Positions 36,138 through 45,127 of a stretch of 64,000 bases of DNA are shown piece by piece. The stretch comes from Streptomyces broussonetiae. Lineage in GTDB: Bacteria > Actinomycetota > Actinomycetes > Streptomycetales > Streptomycetaceae. The stretch spans positions 558,001-622,000 of the forward strand of contig NZ_CP047020.1 of the NCBI RefSeq assembly GCF_009796285.1, written 5' to 3'. Under the pieces are notes generated by a model. The model was not told the origin of the DNA, did not search any database, and saw nothing but the letters and a program-made list of their open reading frames with translations. Within the stretch, counting starts at the first letter, position 1. Every line of letters starts with the position of its first letter. The position numbers and the translations under genes were made by a program.

Positions 36138-36584
36138 TCAGGCGAGGGCGGCGACCAGCAGGGCGAAGGCGGCGATGATGACGGCGACGCGGACGTAGTG
36201 AAAGCGCTCCCAGCGGTTCATCTGCTCCTTCCAGTCCTCGGGCCGGTTCTCGGGGGTCCACGTCTTGTTCCGGTTGTTGATCGGGACGAGCAACAGGAGC
36301 GACATGATCACGCTCAGGATCAGCAGCGCGGCGGCGATGACGACGAGGGCGACGCCGTGGTGATGCCATGCGGCGATGGCCCAGAGCGCGCTCAGGACGA
36401 GCGAGCCGATGTACCAGACCGGCATCACGGCGCCGAGCATCCGACCCCCGTGGGCGTGGCCGAGTTGGCCACTGTCCTCGGGGAGCGCGTTGAGGATCGG
36501 ATTGAGGACGAAGGCGACGGAGAACTCCACCCCCACCATCAGGCCGACGACAACGGTGGTGAAGACCTCGAGTGCGTTGAGCAT
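36138..36584 (-). CDS. DUF1772 membrane protein
   Basis: 148 residues with four predicted membrane helices: VFTTVVVGLMVGVEFSVAFV, MLGAVMPVWYIGSLVLSALW, GVALVVIAAALLILSVIMSL and VRVAVIIAAFALLVAALA. The loop NNRNKTWTPENRPEDWKEQM followed by NRWERFH is typical of DUF1772 (anthrone-oxygenase-like membrane proteins). AGGAGGGG precedes the ATG. It is divergent from a TetR gene and has a palindromic operator 19 bp upstream of its start, so repression by that TetR protein is likely. Confidence 0.88.
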   Translation of the reverse strand: MLNALEVFTTVVVGLMVGVEFSVAFVLNPILNALPEDSGQLGHAHGGRMLGAVMPVWYIGSLVLSALWAIAAWHHHGVALVVIAAALLILSVIMSLLLLVPINNRNKTWTPENRPEDWKEQMNRWERFHYVRVAVIIAAFALLVAALA

Positions 36585-36602
36585 GATGACCCCTCCTAGG
36601 AT

Positions 36603-36615
36603 CTAGCGCCGCTAG
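36603..36615. promoter_or_regulatory. palindromic operator CTAGCGCCGCTAG (site 1)
   Basis: A 13-bp inverted repeat with the arms CTAGCG/CGCTAG-like and one central base, lying just upstream of the DUF1772 gene. It is nearly identical to site 2 at 36654-36666, and a further half-site CGCTAG lies between them at 36628-36633. Likely bound by the adjacent TetR regulator. Confidence 0.72.
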
Positions 36616-36653
36616 CCGATGAGGCAACGCTAGTACTACTGCCGCTCGATTGT

Positions 36654-36666
36654 CTAGCGATGCTAG
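36654..36666. promoter_or_regulatory. palindromic operator CTAGCGATGCTAG (site 2)
   Basis: The second copy of the 13-bp palindrome ends 9 bp before the TetR start codon, where it would overlap the promoter, consistent with autorepression. Confidence 0.72.
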
Positions 36667-36675
36667 GATCGAATC

Positions 36676-37254
36676 ATGTCGGTACAGGAACGCAAGCAGC
36701 GCGAACGGGCGGAGCGCGAACGCCTCATCGTGGCGACGGCCCGCGAACTCGCCGAGCAGCAGGGCTGGGACGCAGTCACCACTCGCCGGCTCGCCGAGCG
36801 CATCGAGTACAGCCAGCCCGTCCTCTACAGCCACTTCCGCGGCAAACGCGAGATCATCGGCGCCGTCGCCCTCCAGGGCGCCACCGAGATGGCCGCGGCG
36901 CTACGGGCCGCGACCGCCGCCGCGGGCGGCCCGCGCGCCCGGGTCACTGCCCTCGCCCGCGCCTACCTCGACTTCGCCGAGCGCAACCCGGCGGTCTACG
37001 ACGCCATGTTCGAGCTCGACGGCGGCCTGGCATTCGCGCACGAGGACACCCCGGAGCCGCTGAAAGACGCCTTCGCCGCCCTGCTGGAAAGCCTCGGCGA
37101 GGTCGCCGGGGACGGCGTCCACCCGGGACTGTTCACCGAGGTGTTCTGGGCGGCTCTGCACGGGCTGGCGACCCTGACCCGGGCGGGACGGCTACCGCCG
37201 GAGTACGCCGAGCGGAGGCTGGAGCTGCTGGTGGACCGACTCGCCAGGCTCTGA
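36676..37254 (+). CDS. TetR-family transcriptional regulator
   Basis: 192 residues with the TetR DNA-binding start ([20 protein letters not shown], then [20 protein letters not shown] and [15 protein letters not shown]). The C-terminal domain ([20 protein letters not shown], then [20 protein letters not shown]) is of the WHG type. It is divergent from the DUF1772 gene and flanked by two near-identical palindromes, making local autoregulation likely. The small-molecule ligand is unknown. Confidence 0.92.
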   Translation: MSVQERKQRERAERERLIVATARELAEQQGWDAVTTRRLAERIEYSQPVLYSHFRGKREIIGAVALQGATEMAAALRAATAAAGGPRARVTALARAYLDFAERNPAVYDAMFELDGGLAFAHEDTPEPLKDAFAALLESLGEVAGDGVHPGLFTEVFWAALHGLATLTRAGRLPPEYAERRLELLVDRLARL

Positions 37255-37461
37255 CACACCGTCCCGGCGGGCACGCAGCCGGGGCCCTCGGGCCCCCGCC
37301 GCTGCCTGCCTGCGCGTGGCATCGCTTCCGGTCACTCGCCGCCCACACGGCGCAGCCGCAGATCCCCGGGCCCCGGACCCACTACGGAGCATCCGCGCTG
37401 CCGCGGCGCTTGCTGTCGACCTACCGGCCGGACGACGAACAGGCGGCCGGGCGGGTCGGCC

Positions 37462-37490
37462 TTGCAGGAGGCCGAAACGCCCGTACTCTT
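37462..37490 (+). promoter_or_regulatory. possible promoter of the extra rpoA gene
   Basis: TTGCAG at 37462-37467 and TACTCT at 37484-37489 are separated by 16 bp, resembling a sigma-70-type (HrdB) promoter about 60 bp upstream of the rpoA start. No other gene is close enough upstream to cotranscribe it. Prediction by eye only. Confidence 0.4.
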
Positions 37491-37547
37491 CGTGGTGTCT
37501 ACGACGTCAAATGGCGGGCGTCCACGAAAGAAGGATCTGATCCACAC

Positions 37548-38567
37548 ATGCTGATCGCTCAGCGTCCCTCGTTGACCGAAGAGGTCGTCGACGAGTTCCG
37601 CTCCCGGTTCGTGATCGAGCCGCTGGAGCCCGGCTTCGGCTACACCCTCGGCAACTCCCTGCGCCGTACCCTCCTGTCCTCGATCCCCGGCGCTGCTGTC
37701 ACCAGCATCCGCATCGACGGTGTCCTGCACGAGTTCACCACCGTGCCCGGCGTCAAGGAGGACGTCACCGACCTGATCCTCAACATCAAGCAGCTGGTCG
37801 TGAGCAGCGAGCAGGACGAGCCGGTCGTGATGTACCTGCGCAAGCAGGGTCCGGGTCTGGTCACCGCCGCCGACATCGCGCCCCCGGCCGGTGTCGAGGT
37901 GCACAACCCCGACCTCGTCCTCGCCACGCTCAACGGCAAGGGCAAGCTGGAGATGGAGCTGACCGTCGAGCGCGGTCGCGGCTACGTCTCCGCCGTGCAG
38001 AACAAGCAGGTGGGCCAGGAGATCGGCCGTGTCCCGGTCGACTCCATCTACTCGCCGGTGCTCAAGGTCACGTACAAGGTCGAGGCCACGCGTGTCGAGC
38101 AGCGCACCGACTTCGACAAGCTGATCGTCGACGTCGAGACCAAGCAGGCCATGCGCCCGCGCGACGCCATGGCGTCCGCCGGCAAGACCCTGGTCGAGCT
38201 GTTCGGTCTCGCCCGCGAGCTGAACATCGACGCCGAGGGCATCGACATGGGCCCGTCCCCCACGGACGCCGCCCTGGCCGCCGACCTCGCGCTGCCGATC
38301 GAGGAGCTGGAACTCACCGTCCGCTCCTACAACTGCCTCAAGCGTGAGGGCGTCCACTCCGTGGGAGAACTCCTGGCCCGCTCCGAGGCCGACCTGCTGG
38401 ACATCCGCAACTTCGGTGCGAAGTCCATCGACGAGGTCAAGGCGAAGCTGGCCGGGATGGGCCTGGCGCTCAAGGACAGCCCGCCCGGATTCGACCCCAC
38501 GGCCGCTGCCGCCGCCTTCGGCGGCGACGACACGGACACGGGCTTCGCCGAGACCGAGGAGTACTGA
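37548..38567 (+). CDS. rpoA: RNA polymerase alpha subunit, outside the ribosomal-protein operon
   Basis: A full-length 339-residue alpha subunit. The N-terminal assembly domain ([20 protein letters not shown], then [20 protein letters not shown]) and the C-terminal DNA- and factor-binding domain ([20 protein letters not shown], then [20 protein letters not shown]) are intact, and nothing suggests decay. The protein appears almost identical to the usual Streptomyces RpoA, with differences mainly in the last 20 residues ([16 protein letters not shown]). In streptomycetes rpoA normally follows rpsD and precedes rplQ. Here it is flanked by TetR and an esterase gene, so it is probably a second copy. 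AAGAAGGATC upstream of the ATG is the likely ribosome binding site. Confidence 0.97.
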   Translation: MLIAQRPSLTEEVVDEFRSRFVIEPLEPGFGYTLGNSLRRTLLSSIPGAAVTSIRIDGVLHEFTTVPGVKEDVTDLILNIKQLVVSSEQDEPVVMYLRKQGPGLVTAADIAPPAGVEVHNPDLVLATLNGKGKLEMELTVERGRGYVSAVQNKQVGQEIGRVPVDSIYSPVLKVTYKVEATRVEQRTDFDKLIVDVETKQAMRPRDAMASAGKTLVELFGLARELNIDAEGIDMGPSPTDAALAADLALPIEELELTVRSYNCLKREGVHSVGELLARSEADLLDIRNFGAKSIDEVKAKLAGMGLALKDSPPGFDPTAAAAAFGGDDTDTGFAETEEY

Positions 38568-38599
38568 AGCTGATGCCCTTCTGATGCCCTTCTGAGAAG

Positions 38600-38725
38600 C
38601 CCCAGGCCGGCAGCCGCAACACCAGAATCCCGACGTCCTTGGCCCGGTCGCTCGTCGGCAACAGGCGTAACAGCGTAAGCACAGCAGACGCCTGCGCCAG
38701 CGAGCGGTCAGCCCAGCGATCAGGT
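38600..38725 (-). pseudogene. N-terminal fragment of an integrase-core transposase
   Basis: Leftward, LAQASAVLTLLRLLPTSDRA, then KDVGILVLR, matches the extreme N-terminus of the same transposase family found at 4451-5180. The frame breaks at about 38605, next to the 3' end of rpoA, where TGATGCCCTTC is repeated in tandem at 38572-38593. Confidence 0.6.
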
Positions 38726-38866
38726 GCCTTTCGCTTGCGGCTGCGGGCACGCTCATGGCGTTGCGCGTCCAGGACATCGGGGGGCGGGTGCAAGGGCAGG
38801 GACGTGATGCAGTTCACGAGGAAAGGGTGACAGGGTGTTGTCGCGGACAGCTGCGACCGTCAGCGT

Positions 38867-39799
38867 ATGACGATGACAGACGAGGACTGCCTCGCCGAGA
38901 CCCTGGCATTCAACGCCCAGTTCGAGGCCGCTGCCGCGAGCCGTCCACCTCGAGGGCAGGCGCCGGATGCAGACGTGCTGGCGCTTTTGCGGCGCAACCG
39001 GCTCGGCGGCGACACGCCCCCCGTGCAACTGCCTCAGGGCCAGGGGCGCCTCGTCGCGGGCGGGGTGAACGTCCGGGTGTTCGTGCCGGATCAGGTCGAC
39101 GGCGTGTACCTGCACATACACGGCGGTGGCTGGGCGTTCGGCTCTGCCGACGGGCAGGATGAGAGGCTGTGGCGGCTCGCCGTGCAGGCACGGCTGGCCG
39201 TGGTGAGCGTGGAATACCGCCTGGCGCCTGAGCACCCGTTCCCGGCCGGACCCGACGACTGCGAAGTGGCCGCCCGGTGGCTGGTGGACCACTCCGCAGC
39301 GGAGTTCGGTACCCGACGGCTGCTGATCGGAGGAGAATCGGCCGGTGCCCACCTGAGTGTCCTGACACTCCTACGCCTTCGCGACCGGCACGGCATCACC
39401 GGCGCCTTCCGGGCGGCCAACCTCCTTTTCGGCCCGTACGACCTGTCGATGACACCGAGCCAGCGGCTGTTCGGCTCCAGGCGGCTGCTGAGCAATACCG
39501 ACTCGGTGCGGGGCAGCTACGAACTCTTCACACCGAAGATGGGGACGGAGCAGCGCCGCGAACCCGGGGTCTCGCCGCTGTTCGCTGATCTGGCCGGCCT
39601 GCCGCCCGCCCGGATCATCGTCGGTACCGAGGATCCGCTGCTGGACGACTCGCTGTTCCTGGCCGCCAGGTGGCAGGCGGCAGGGGCGCCCGTGCAGCTC
39701 GGCGTCGTCGCCGGCGCAATGCACGGCTTCACCCTGTTCCCCCTGACCATCACCGAGCGGGAACTGCAGCGGGAGCGGGACTTCCTGGCCGGCGCTTGA
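38867..39799 (+). CDS. alpha/beta hydrolase, HSL-type esterase
   Basis: 310 residues of the hormone-sensitive-lipase-like group. The oxyanion-hole motif is HIHGGGWAFGS, the nucleophile motif GGESAGAH, and the acid and base are in GTEDPLLDDS and AMHGFTLFP. LAVVSVEYRLAPEHPFPAGP is typical. No signal peptide, so it is intracellular. Substrates of the group are short-chain esters. It is followed 16 bp downstream by a WYL regulator that may control it. Confidence 0.92.
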   Translation: MTMTDEDCLAETLAFNAQFEAAAASRPPRGQAPDADVLALLRRNRLGGDTPPVQLPQGQGRLVAGGVNVRVFVPDQVDGVYLHIHGGGWAFGSADGQDERLWRLAVQARLAVVSVEYRLAPEHPFPAGPDDCEVAARWLVDHSAAEFGTRRLLIGGESAGAHLSVLTLLRLRDRHGITGAFRAANLLFGPYDLSMTPSQRLFGSRRLLSNTDSVRGSYELFTPKMGTEQRREPGVSPLFADLAGLPPARIIVGTEDPLLDDSLFLAARWQAAGAPVQLGVVAGAMHGFTLFPLTITERELQRERDFLAGA

Positions 39800-39815
39800 C
39801 GGTAGCGTCGACCTG

Positions 39816-40532
39816 GTGAACCGCACTGCTCGGCTATATGCCCTGGTGGAAGAGTTGCGCGCGGCAGCGCCGCGACCGCGGACGGTCGCGGCGCTCGCTG
39901 CGCGGTTCGAGATCAGCACACGCACCGTGCAGCGTGACCTTCAGGCACTGATGGAGGCCGGCGTCCCAGTGCGCACCACACCCGGGCGAGGCGGGGGCTG
40001 GTCGATCGATCCGGCGATGACTCTGCCCCCGATCCGTCTCACCGCCGATGAAGCATCGGCGTTGGTCGCCGCGCTCGCCATGGCCGACGCCTCGGCCCCC
40101 TACGCCGGGGCAGCCCGCACGGCATCCCAGAAGATCGCGGCCTCGATGACCGGTCCCGTCGCGGTAGCGGCTCAGAGACTTGCCGCACGGATCGTCACGC
40201 TGCCGGACCGGATCGCGGATTCGGTCCGAACCGCAGTGGAACAGGCCCTCGCCAACAACACGGTGCTGCGACTGTCCTACGTCGACGCGGCAGGACAGGA
40301 GAGCGACCGCGTAGTGGAGCCGGCCGGGCTGCTCACCGCCGACGGCAGGTGGTACCTCATCGCCTGGTGCCGCACCCGGCGGGCCTGCCGAGGCTTCCGA
40401 CTGGATCGCATCACAGCGGCGGCTCCGACCAGCGAGCAGGCACAAGCCCATGACCTGGCCGGCCTGCTGCTGGGCTCGACCGCCTCCGACGCGGCGCAGC
40501 CCACCGCGCTGGCTTCACTCGTACTCCATCAG
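39816..40532 (+). CDS. WYL-domain (YafY-type) regulator lacking its own stop codon
   Basis: About 239 residues can be assigned. They comprise a winged helix of the HTH_11 type (LYALVEELRAAAPRPRTVAA, then FEISTRTVQRDLQALMEAGV, VRTTPGRGGGWSI) and a WYL domain (LRLSYVDAAGQESDRVVEPA, then DGRWYLIAWCRTRRACRGFR). The protein looks almost complete at LGSTASDAAQPTALASL, but no stop follows: the frame runs on through non-family sequence directly into endoH, giving a potential 608-residue fusion ending at 41642. The regulator's stop may have been lost in a local rearrangement. Confidence 0.75.
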
Positions 40533-40724
40533 GACAATCGGATCTACTCGTCTACTGAGGTCATCTGGCCCTGCGCCGAAGGTTACGGCGCGACGTGCGT
40601 GGGAGTCGTGAAGAGTTCTCGCACGGTTCTGGGGATTCGGTCACGGGAGGGGAAAGATCGGGGGCTCACTCGGCGCTTGCGAACAGGCCGGGCGCCGCTC
40701 CATGCGATGGGAGACCGATCAACG

Positions 40725-41642
40725 ATGTTCACTCTTGTGCGGAGCAGAGTACGGACGGCCGTGCTCGCGCTCTCGGCCGTTACGGCCCTCGCCTCCGGCG
40801 TGACCGCCGCGACCGGCGCGGCAGCGGCCTCCGCTCCCGCGAAACAAGGACCAACCTCGGTGGCGTACGTCGAGGTGAACAACAACAGCATGCTGAACGT
40901 CGGCAAGTACACCCTCGCCAACGGCGGTGGCAACGTCTTCGACGTCGCCGTGATCTTCGCGGCGAACATCAACTACGACACGGGCACGAAGGCGGCGACC
41001 CTGTACTTCAACGACAACGTGCAACGCGTCCTCGACAACGCCGCCACGCAGATACGGCCGTTGCAGCAGAAGGGCATCAAGGTCGTCCTCTCGGTGCTCG
41101 GCAACCACCAGGGCGCGGGCTTCGCCAACTTCCCGTCCCAGCAGGCGGCTTCGGCGTTCGCACAACAGCTGTCGGACACCGTGGCCAAGTACGGCCTCGA
41201 CGGCATCGACTTCGACGACGAGTACGCCGAGTACGGCAACAACGGCACCGGCCAGCCCAACGACAGCTCGTTCGTGTACCTGGTGTCGGCACTGCGCGCC
41301 GACATGCCGGACAAGATCATCAGCCTCTACAACATCGGCCCGGCCGCGTCGCGCCTGTCCTACGGCGGCGTCGACGTCACGTCCAAGTTCGACTACGCCT
41401 GGAACCCGTACTACGGCACCTGGCAGGTCCCCGGCATCGCACTGCCCAAGTCGAAGCTGTCGCCGGCGGCCGTCGAAATCGGCGGGACCTCGCAGAGCAC
41501 TGCCGCCGACCTAGCCCGCCGCACGGTCGATGAGGGGTACGGCGTCTATCTGACGTACAACCTCGACGGCGCCGACCGCAGCGCCGACGTCTCCGCGTTC
41601 ACCAGGGAGCTGTACGGCAGTGACGCCGTCTACACGCCGTAG
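40725..41642 (+). CDS. endo-beta-N-acetylglucosaminidase H (GH18)
   Basis: A 305-residue ortholog of the Streptomyces plicatus EndoH enzyme, which cuts the chitobiose core of high-mannose N-glycans. A signal peptide (MFTLVRSRVRTAVLALSAVT to GAAAASA) is followed by the GH18 barrel: SVAYVEVNNNSMLNVGKYTL, VVLSVLGNHQGAGFANFPSQ and the catalytic DGIDFDDEYAEYG with the Asp-x-Glu pair. Strand ends IISLYNIGPAASRLSYGG and DYAWNPYYGTWQVPGIALP are typical. The start chosen is the ATG at 40725 with GGGAG upstream, although the frame is also open from the WYL gene. Secreted. Confidence 0.94.
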   Translation: MFTLVRSRVRTAVLALSAVTALASGVTAATGAAAASAPAKQGPTSVAYVEVNNNSMLNVGKYTLANGGGNVFDVAVIFAANINYDTGTKAATLYFNDNVQRVLDNAATQIRPLQQKGIKVVLSVLGNHQGAGFANFPSQQAASAFAQQLSDTVAKYGLDGIDFDDEYAEYGNNGTGQPNDSSFVYLVSALRADMPDKIISLYNIGPAASRLSYGGVDVTSKFDYAWNPYYGTWQVPGIALPKSKLSPAAVEIGGTSQSTAADLARRTVDEGYGVYLTYNLDGADRSADVSAFTRELYGSDAVYTP

Positions 41643-42029
41643 GCCGACCGCTGCCCCCGGCGTCCGGTGCCCCCTTGGCGCTTGCTGCACCCCGTAGGCC
41701 CGCAACTTGGCAGGCCGCGCCTTCGACAACGATGTCTCCCGCTCTCGTCGCGGCTACAACAACCCGAACGTGTACGGCCAGGACGCCCACGCCCCCATGG
41801 GCGATGGTGAACCGTCGTGGAGGTAGGGCAGGTCGGCCCAGAATCCCAGGGGCACTCGATCTCGACCGGCGAGAAGTCGACCACGCTCACCCGACGCCGG
41901 CGCGGGCGAGGTAGGCGGCATGCTCGCCTTCGGCCGGTCCGAGATCGAGCGCCGTTCTCGGCCGGCCGAGGGCTCTCGTCCGAGACCAACCCGTAAGTCA
42001 GATGCACTCATCCCAACACTGGAGGTCCC
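41643..42029. other. intergenic region with a possible short coding relic
   Basis: A plus-strand frame at about 41700-41825 reads AGRAFDNDVSRSRRGYNNPN, then VYGQDAHAPMGDGEPSW, which looks like a protein fragment but is not assignable. The rest holds no recognisable gene. Confidence 0.3.
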
Positions 42030-42323
42030 ATGCCCCAGGGCTACTGGGTCAGCGTCTACCGCACCATTTCGGACCCTGAGAAGCTGGCTGCTTACAACAA
42101 GCTGGCCCGCCTGGCCGTCGAGGCCGGGGGCGGCCGGGTCCTCGTCCGTGGCGGTCGGGTCGTGACGCATGACGCCGGAATCGCCGAGCGCACCGTCCTG
42201 ATCGAGTTCGACAGCTTCGAGCAGGCCGTCGCGGCGCACGAGAGTGCGGCCTACCAGGAGGCGTTGGTCGCCCTCTCCGACGGCGTCGAGCGCGACTTCC
42301 GCATCGTCGAAGGCATCGACTGA
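42030..42323 (+). CDS. DUF1330 protein
   Basis: 97 residues of the ferredoxin-like DUF1330 fold: GYWVSVYRTISDPEKLAAYN, then GGGRVLVRGGRVVTHDAGI and TVLIEFDSFEQAVAAHESAA, ending YQEALVALSDGVERDFRIVE. The family is related to ABM and EthD domains and of uncertain biochemical role. GGAGG lies just upstream of the ATG. Complete and isolated. Confidence 0.9.
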   Translation: MPQGYWVSVYRTISDPEKLAAYNKLARLAVEAGGGRVLVRGGRVVTHDAGIAERTVLIEFDSFEQAVAAHESAAYQEALVALSDGVERDFRIVEGID

Positions 42324-42365
42324 CCGAGGTCCAGTCGGATCTTCACTGAAGGCGCATTGGACGCG

Positions 42366-42790
42366 TCACCCGCCATCGTTTGACGACAGGCGGCTGACGC
42401 GGCGGGGCGGGTCAGGAAGAGGGCTGGGCGGACTTCCGTGCTGGCAGTGGAGTTCAGGGTGGTCGGCGAAGGCGAGGTGACGCGGGCGCCAGCCGAGCAG
42501 GCGGTGGGCCTTGGCGCTGCTGACGAGTTCGTCCTGGTCGGCGGCCATCTGCATCATGCCGCCCGCCTCCGCGCTCTCCAGCATGATCTCACCGGTGCAG
42601 CCGGCAGTCCGTACGGCCGTGCGCTGCATGTCCAGTGCGCTGATGGACTGGTCGTCGGTGACGGCGAACGTCCGTTCGTCGACGGCCCGGGGGTTGTCGA
42701 GGATGCGGACGTAGGCGTCGGCGAGGTCGTCGACATGGACCCAGCTCCACCGCTTGGCCGTGTCAGACAGCGGTTCCTGCCCCGGCGGCG
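42366..42790 (-). pseudogene. C-terminal fragment of an NAD-dependent epimerase/dehydratase
   Basis: Leftward, RWSWVHVDDLADAYVRILDN, then RTFAVTDDQSISALDMQRTA and SSAKAHRLLGWRPRHLA, is the C-terminal half of an extended SDR (sugar-epimerase-like) protein. The N-terminal Rossmann motif is missing: the fragment begins next to an oppositely directed hydrolase fragment at about 42800. Confidence 0.7.
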
Positions 42791-42808
42791 GCGAACCACT
42801 GCCCGGTC

Positions 42809-43033
42809 ATGGAAGTACTGACCGGGCCGCCGTATATGAAGCCGGACAGCCGGTGGCTCATGGCACTTCGGTTTCACGCGCAGAGCGAGCTGGCGGCCAT
42901 GCTCACGGCCGGCAAGGAGGAGCAGTACCTGTCCGGGTTCTGGTCGATGATGACTCGCGGTGGCCGCCTGTGCGGTGGAGCGCGTGGCATAGAGAGGTGT
43001 GACTCCGTCCCGCCGGTTCTGAAGGCGCTCTGA
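42809..43033 (+). pseudogene. fragment of an epoxide-hydrolase-like alpha/beta hydrolase
   Basis: MKPDSRWLMALRFHAQSELA, then AMLTAGKEEQYLSGFWSMMT, resembles the cap region of epoxide hydrolase/haloalkane dehalogenase-like proteins (FHAQPELAELLTAGKE-type). The catalytic core is absent, so it is a relic. Confidence 0.5.
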
Positions 43034-43045
43034 GCAGGCGGGTAG

Positions 43046-43460
43046 TCACTCCGCCCAGGGGCCGGGCGCGGGTAGGGCTGTGATTCGTCCCTGAGGCCGT
43101 GCAGTCGCCTTCCGCTTCAGCTCGAGATTCTCGCGGTAGAGATTCGCAGTCACCGTGGCGAGTGCGTCGAGTTGTCCTTCGAGGGCGGTGATCCGGCTGT
43201 TCGCGGTACGCAGCCGGCGCCGCAACTCGGCGAGTTCGGTGTCTTGAGCGGTGGCGCGCGGCGTCGGACCGGGCGCGGGACGCGGGTGTCCCATTCTGCG
43301 AGGATCTGCTGAGCGCGGTGAACGGTGGCTGGCTGACCTGGGCTTCGCGGGCGAGGTTCGCTTTGGTGAGGGCACCGTCGGTGTGCAGAGGCGTCCCGGC
43401 CAGGAGCCGGTCCATGGCCTGACGGAGTTTGGTCTCGGTGCGGGAAGAGACGGCCATCAG
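43046..43460 (-). pseudogene. DUF6262-like (TnpC-type) accessory protein, frameshifted
   Basis: The start MAVSSRTETKLRQAMDRLLA, then TKANLAREAQVSQ, lies in one frame, ATVHRAQQILAEW in a second, and LAELRRRLRTANSRITALEG, then ATVTANLYRENLELKRKATA, in a third before a stop at 43046. A short helix-turn-helix followed by a coiled coil is the layout of the small third gene of Tn554-like elements. At least two frameshifts. Confidence 0.55.
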
Positions 43461-44981
43461 GATTCCTGGGTGAGTTGGTGGAGATCCGGGTGACCTCGGC
43501 GAGGCGTTCGCGCAGGGCAGCTCGCCGGGCCGGGGCAAGACGTTTGTCGCCGAGGGTGCGGGTGAGGTCTGCTTGCTCGGCGAGCCAGATCGGGGCGTGG
43601 GCCTCGGTGACGACGGAGTTGCGGCACCGGGCGGGCTGGCAGGCGCCGAGCAGCGGTTCTTGCCCTCTCTGTACGGGCGGCAGGACATCCTGGCAGGCGG
43701 CCGTCTCCGGCTGCCGCTGGCAGTGGTTCAAGGTGCCCAGCCGTAGATCGGTTTGGACATGGTGGCGGGGGCAGCCGCCTACGCCCGCAACGTCTCGGGC
43801 ACGTCCGGATCCCCGGCCGCCCGCTGAGCACCGCGGCATCACCACGTCTTCGAACTCGGCCGACAGCTGCCGGGCGCGCTGCGCGGCATCACCGAAGACC
43901 TGCTCCCACCGCGACTTGCCGAGCATGAGCCCTCCCCGCCCCACGAACAAAGCCATCGGCTCCAGTCCCCGGCAGCCCTCCCGCACGGTGATCCGGCGCA
44001 GGGGCGGAGGCATCGCCGCGACCGCGTACGAACGACGCTGCCCATGCAGCCACCCCGCCACCCGCATCCTCTGCAGAGCAACATCGGTCACCACGAACAC
44101 TCCGCGCGCCGTCGCCACAACGTGCGGTGCGCACGGGCCACCACCGTGGTCCGCTCCGTCCTGCGGTACAGGTCAATCGACCGCAACACCGCATGCTGTA
44201 GCCACACTTCGCGGGCGAAACCGTACTTGGCTACCGCCTGCAACTGCACTGCGGCCGGCTCCCTTCCCGGTCGCGTCCCGGGGACCTCAATGTCGAACAG
44301 GCAGCTGAACTCCCGCAGCCGCATTCCGCTCGTCACTGTCGCCTCGGCGGCCGACATGTTTCGTAGGCGGTCCCGCCCCCGAAACCGTGGATCCGGACTG
44401 CCATCCGGCAGATCGCCGCCGAGGCCGACCCGGTGCAGCAACTGCCACTGCCGGTAGGTCAGATGGCGCACATCCAGGTCCTGCGCAGATTCCCGGGACA
44501 GTGCATCGCGACCGTTCCGACGCGGCCGACAGGGTCGTTGCGGAAGCAGCCCGCAGTCCACAGTCCAGTCGTAAAAGCCGTCGATCGACACCCGATTGCG
44601 CCGCCACGTCGCCGCACCGACGGGCACTGACTGAAGTGAGGTCCGGGATCGCCGGTACGCGACCAAGTCTTCCTCGGTGACGGACAGGAGATCGGTCGGT
44701 GGTTCCAAAACCGCGCCCAGGAACGACTCCAGCGCCATCAAGTCATAGGTGTGGTCCTGCAGACTCGACGCGCCGACGTACTTCGAAAGATCGAAGAAGT
44801 ACGACGTCAGCGGCTTCCGCGGTCTCATGTCCGGGCCAATGAAGAACGGCGTCCCCTCAGGCAGGGCCGCTGGATGCGCCACCAGCCCCAATCCAGCTCT
44901 ACACCGGGTACGACCGGCTCGCGGTGGCGGACCTTGTCCGGCGCAACGAAGAAGTAGTCCGCGTCGGAGGGGCGCAGTCAC
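43461..44981 (-). pseudogene. decayed tyrosine-recombinase-like transposase of a Tn554-type module
   Basis: The 5' frame gives KPLTSYFFDLSKYVGASSLQ, then YDLMALESFLGAVLEPPTDL, LSVTEEDLVAYRRSR and WRRNRVSIDGFYDWTVDCGL, an N-terminal core-binding domain of a tyrosine recombinase. SSGMRLREFSCLFDIEVPGT-like residues mark the start of the catalytic domain. The coding sense changes frame near 44100, continues as ARGVFVVTDVALQRMRVAGW, and ends with the cysteine-containing tail ARCRNSVVTEAHAPIWLAEQ. Frameshifts inactivate it. The order recombinase then DUF6262-like gene supports a Tn554-type origin. Confidence 0.6.
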
Positions 44982-45127
44982 GTTGTTCGAGCAGTCTGAG
45001 GCAGGTAGCGAACCTGGACCTGACCGGTGACGTCGGCGATCGCCGTGTCAGAAGGTCCCTACGGCAAGCGCGAGGAGTTCAGATCGCCACAGGAGCACGG
45101 TCCTGACATGGCGCGGACGGTCGGCGG

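Noticed and set aside
36660..38567. A 635-codon fusion of the TetR region and rpoA
   Set aside because: The upstream part is out of frame with the real TetR gene and has no domain; the canonical RpoA start [12 protein letters not shown] at 37548 has its own ribosome binding site.
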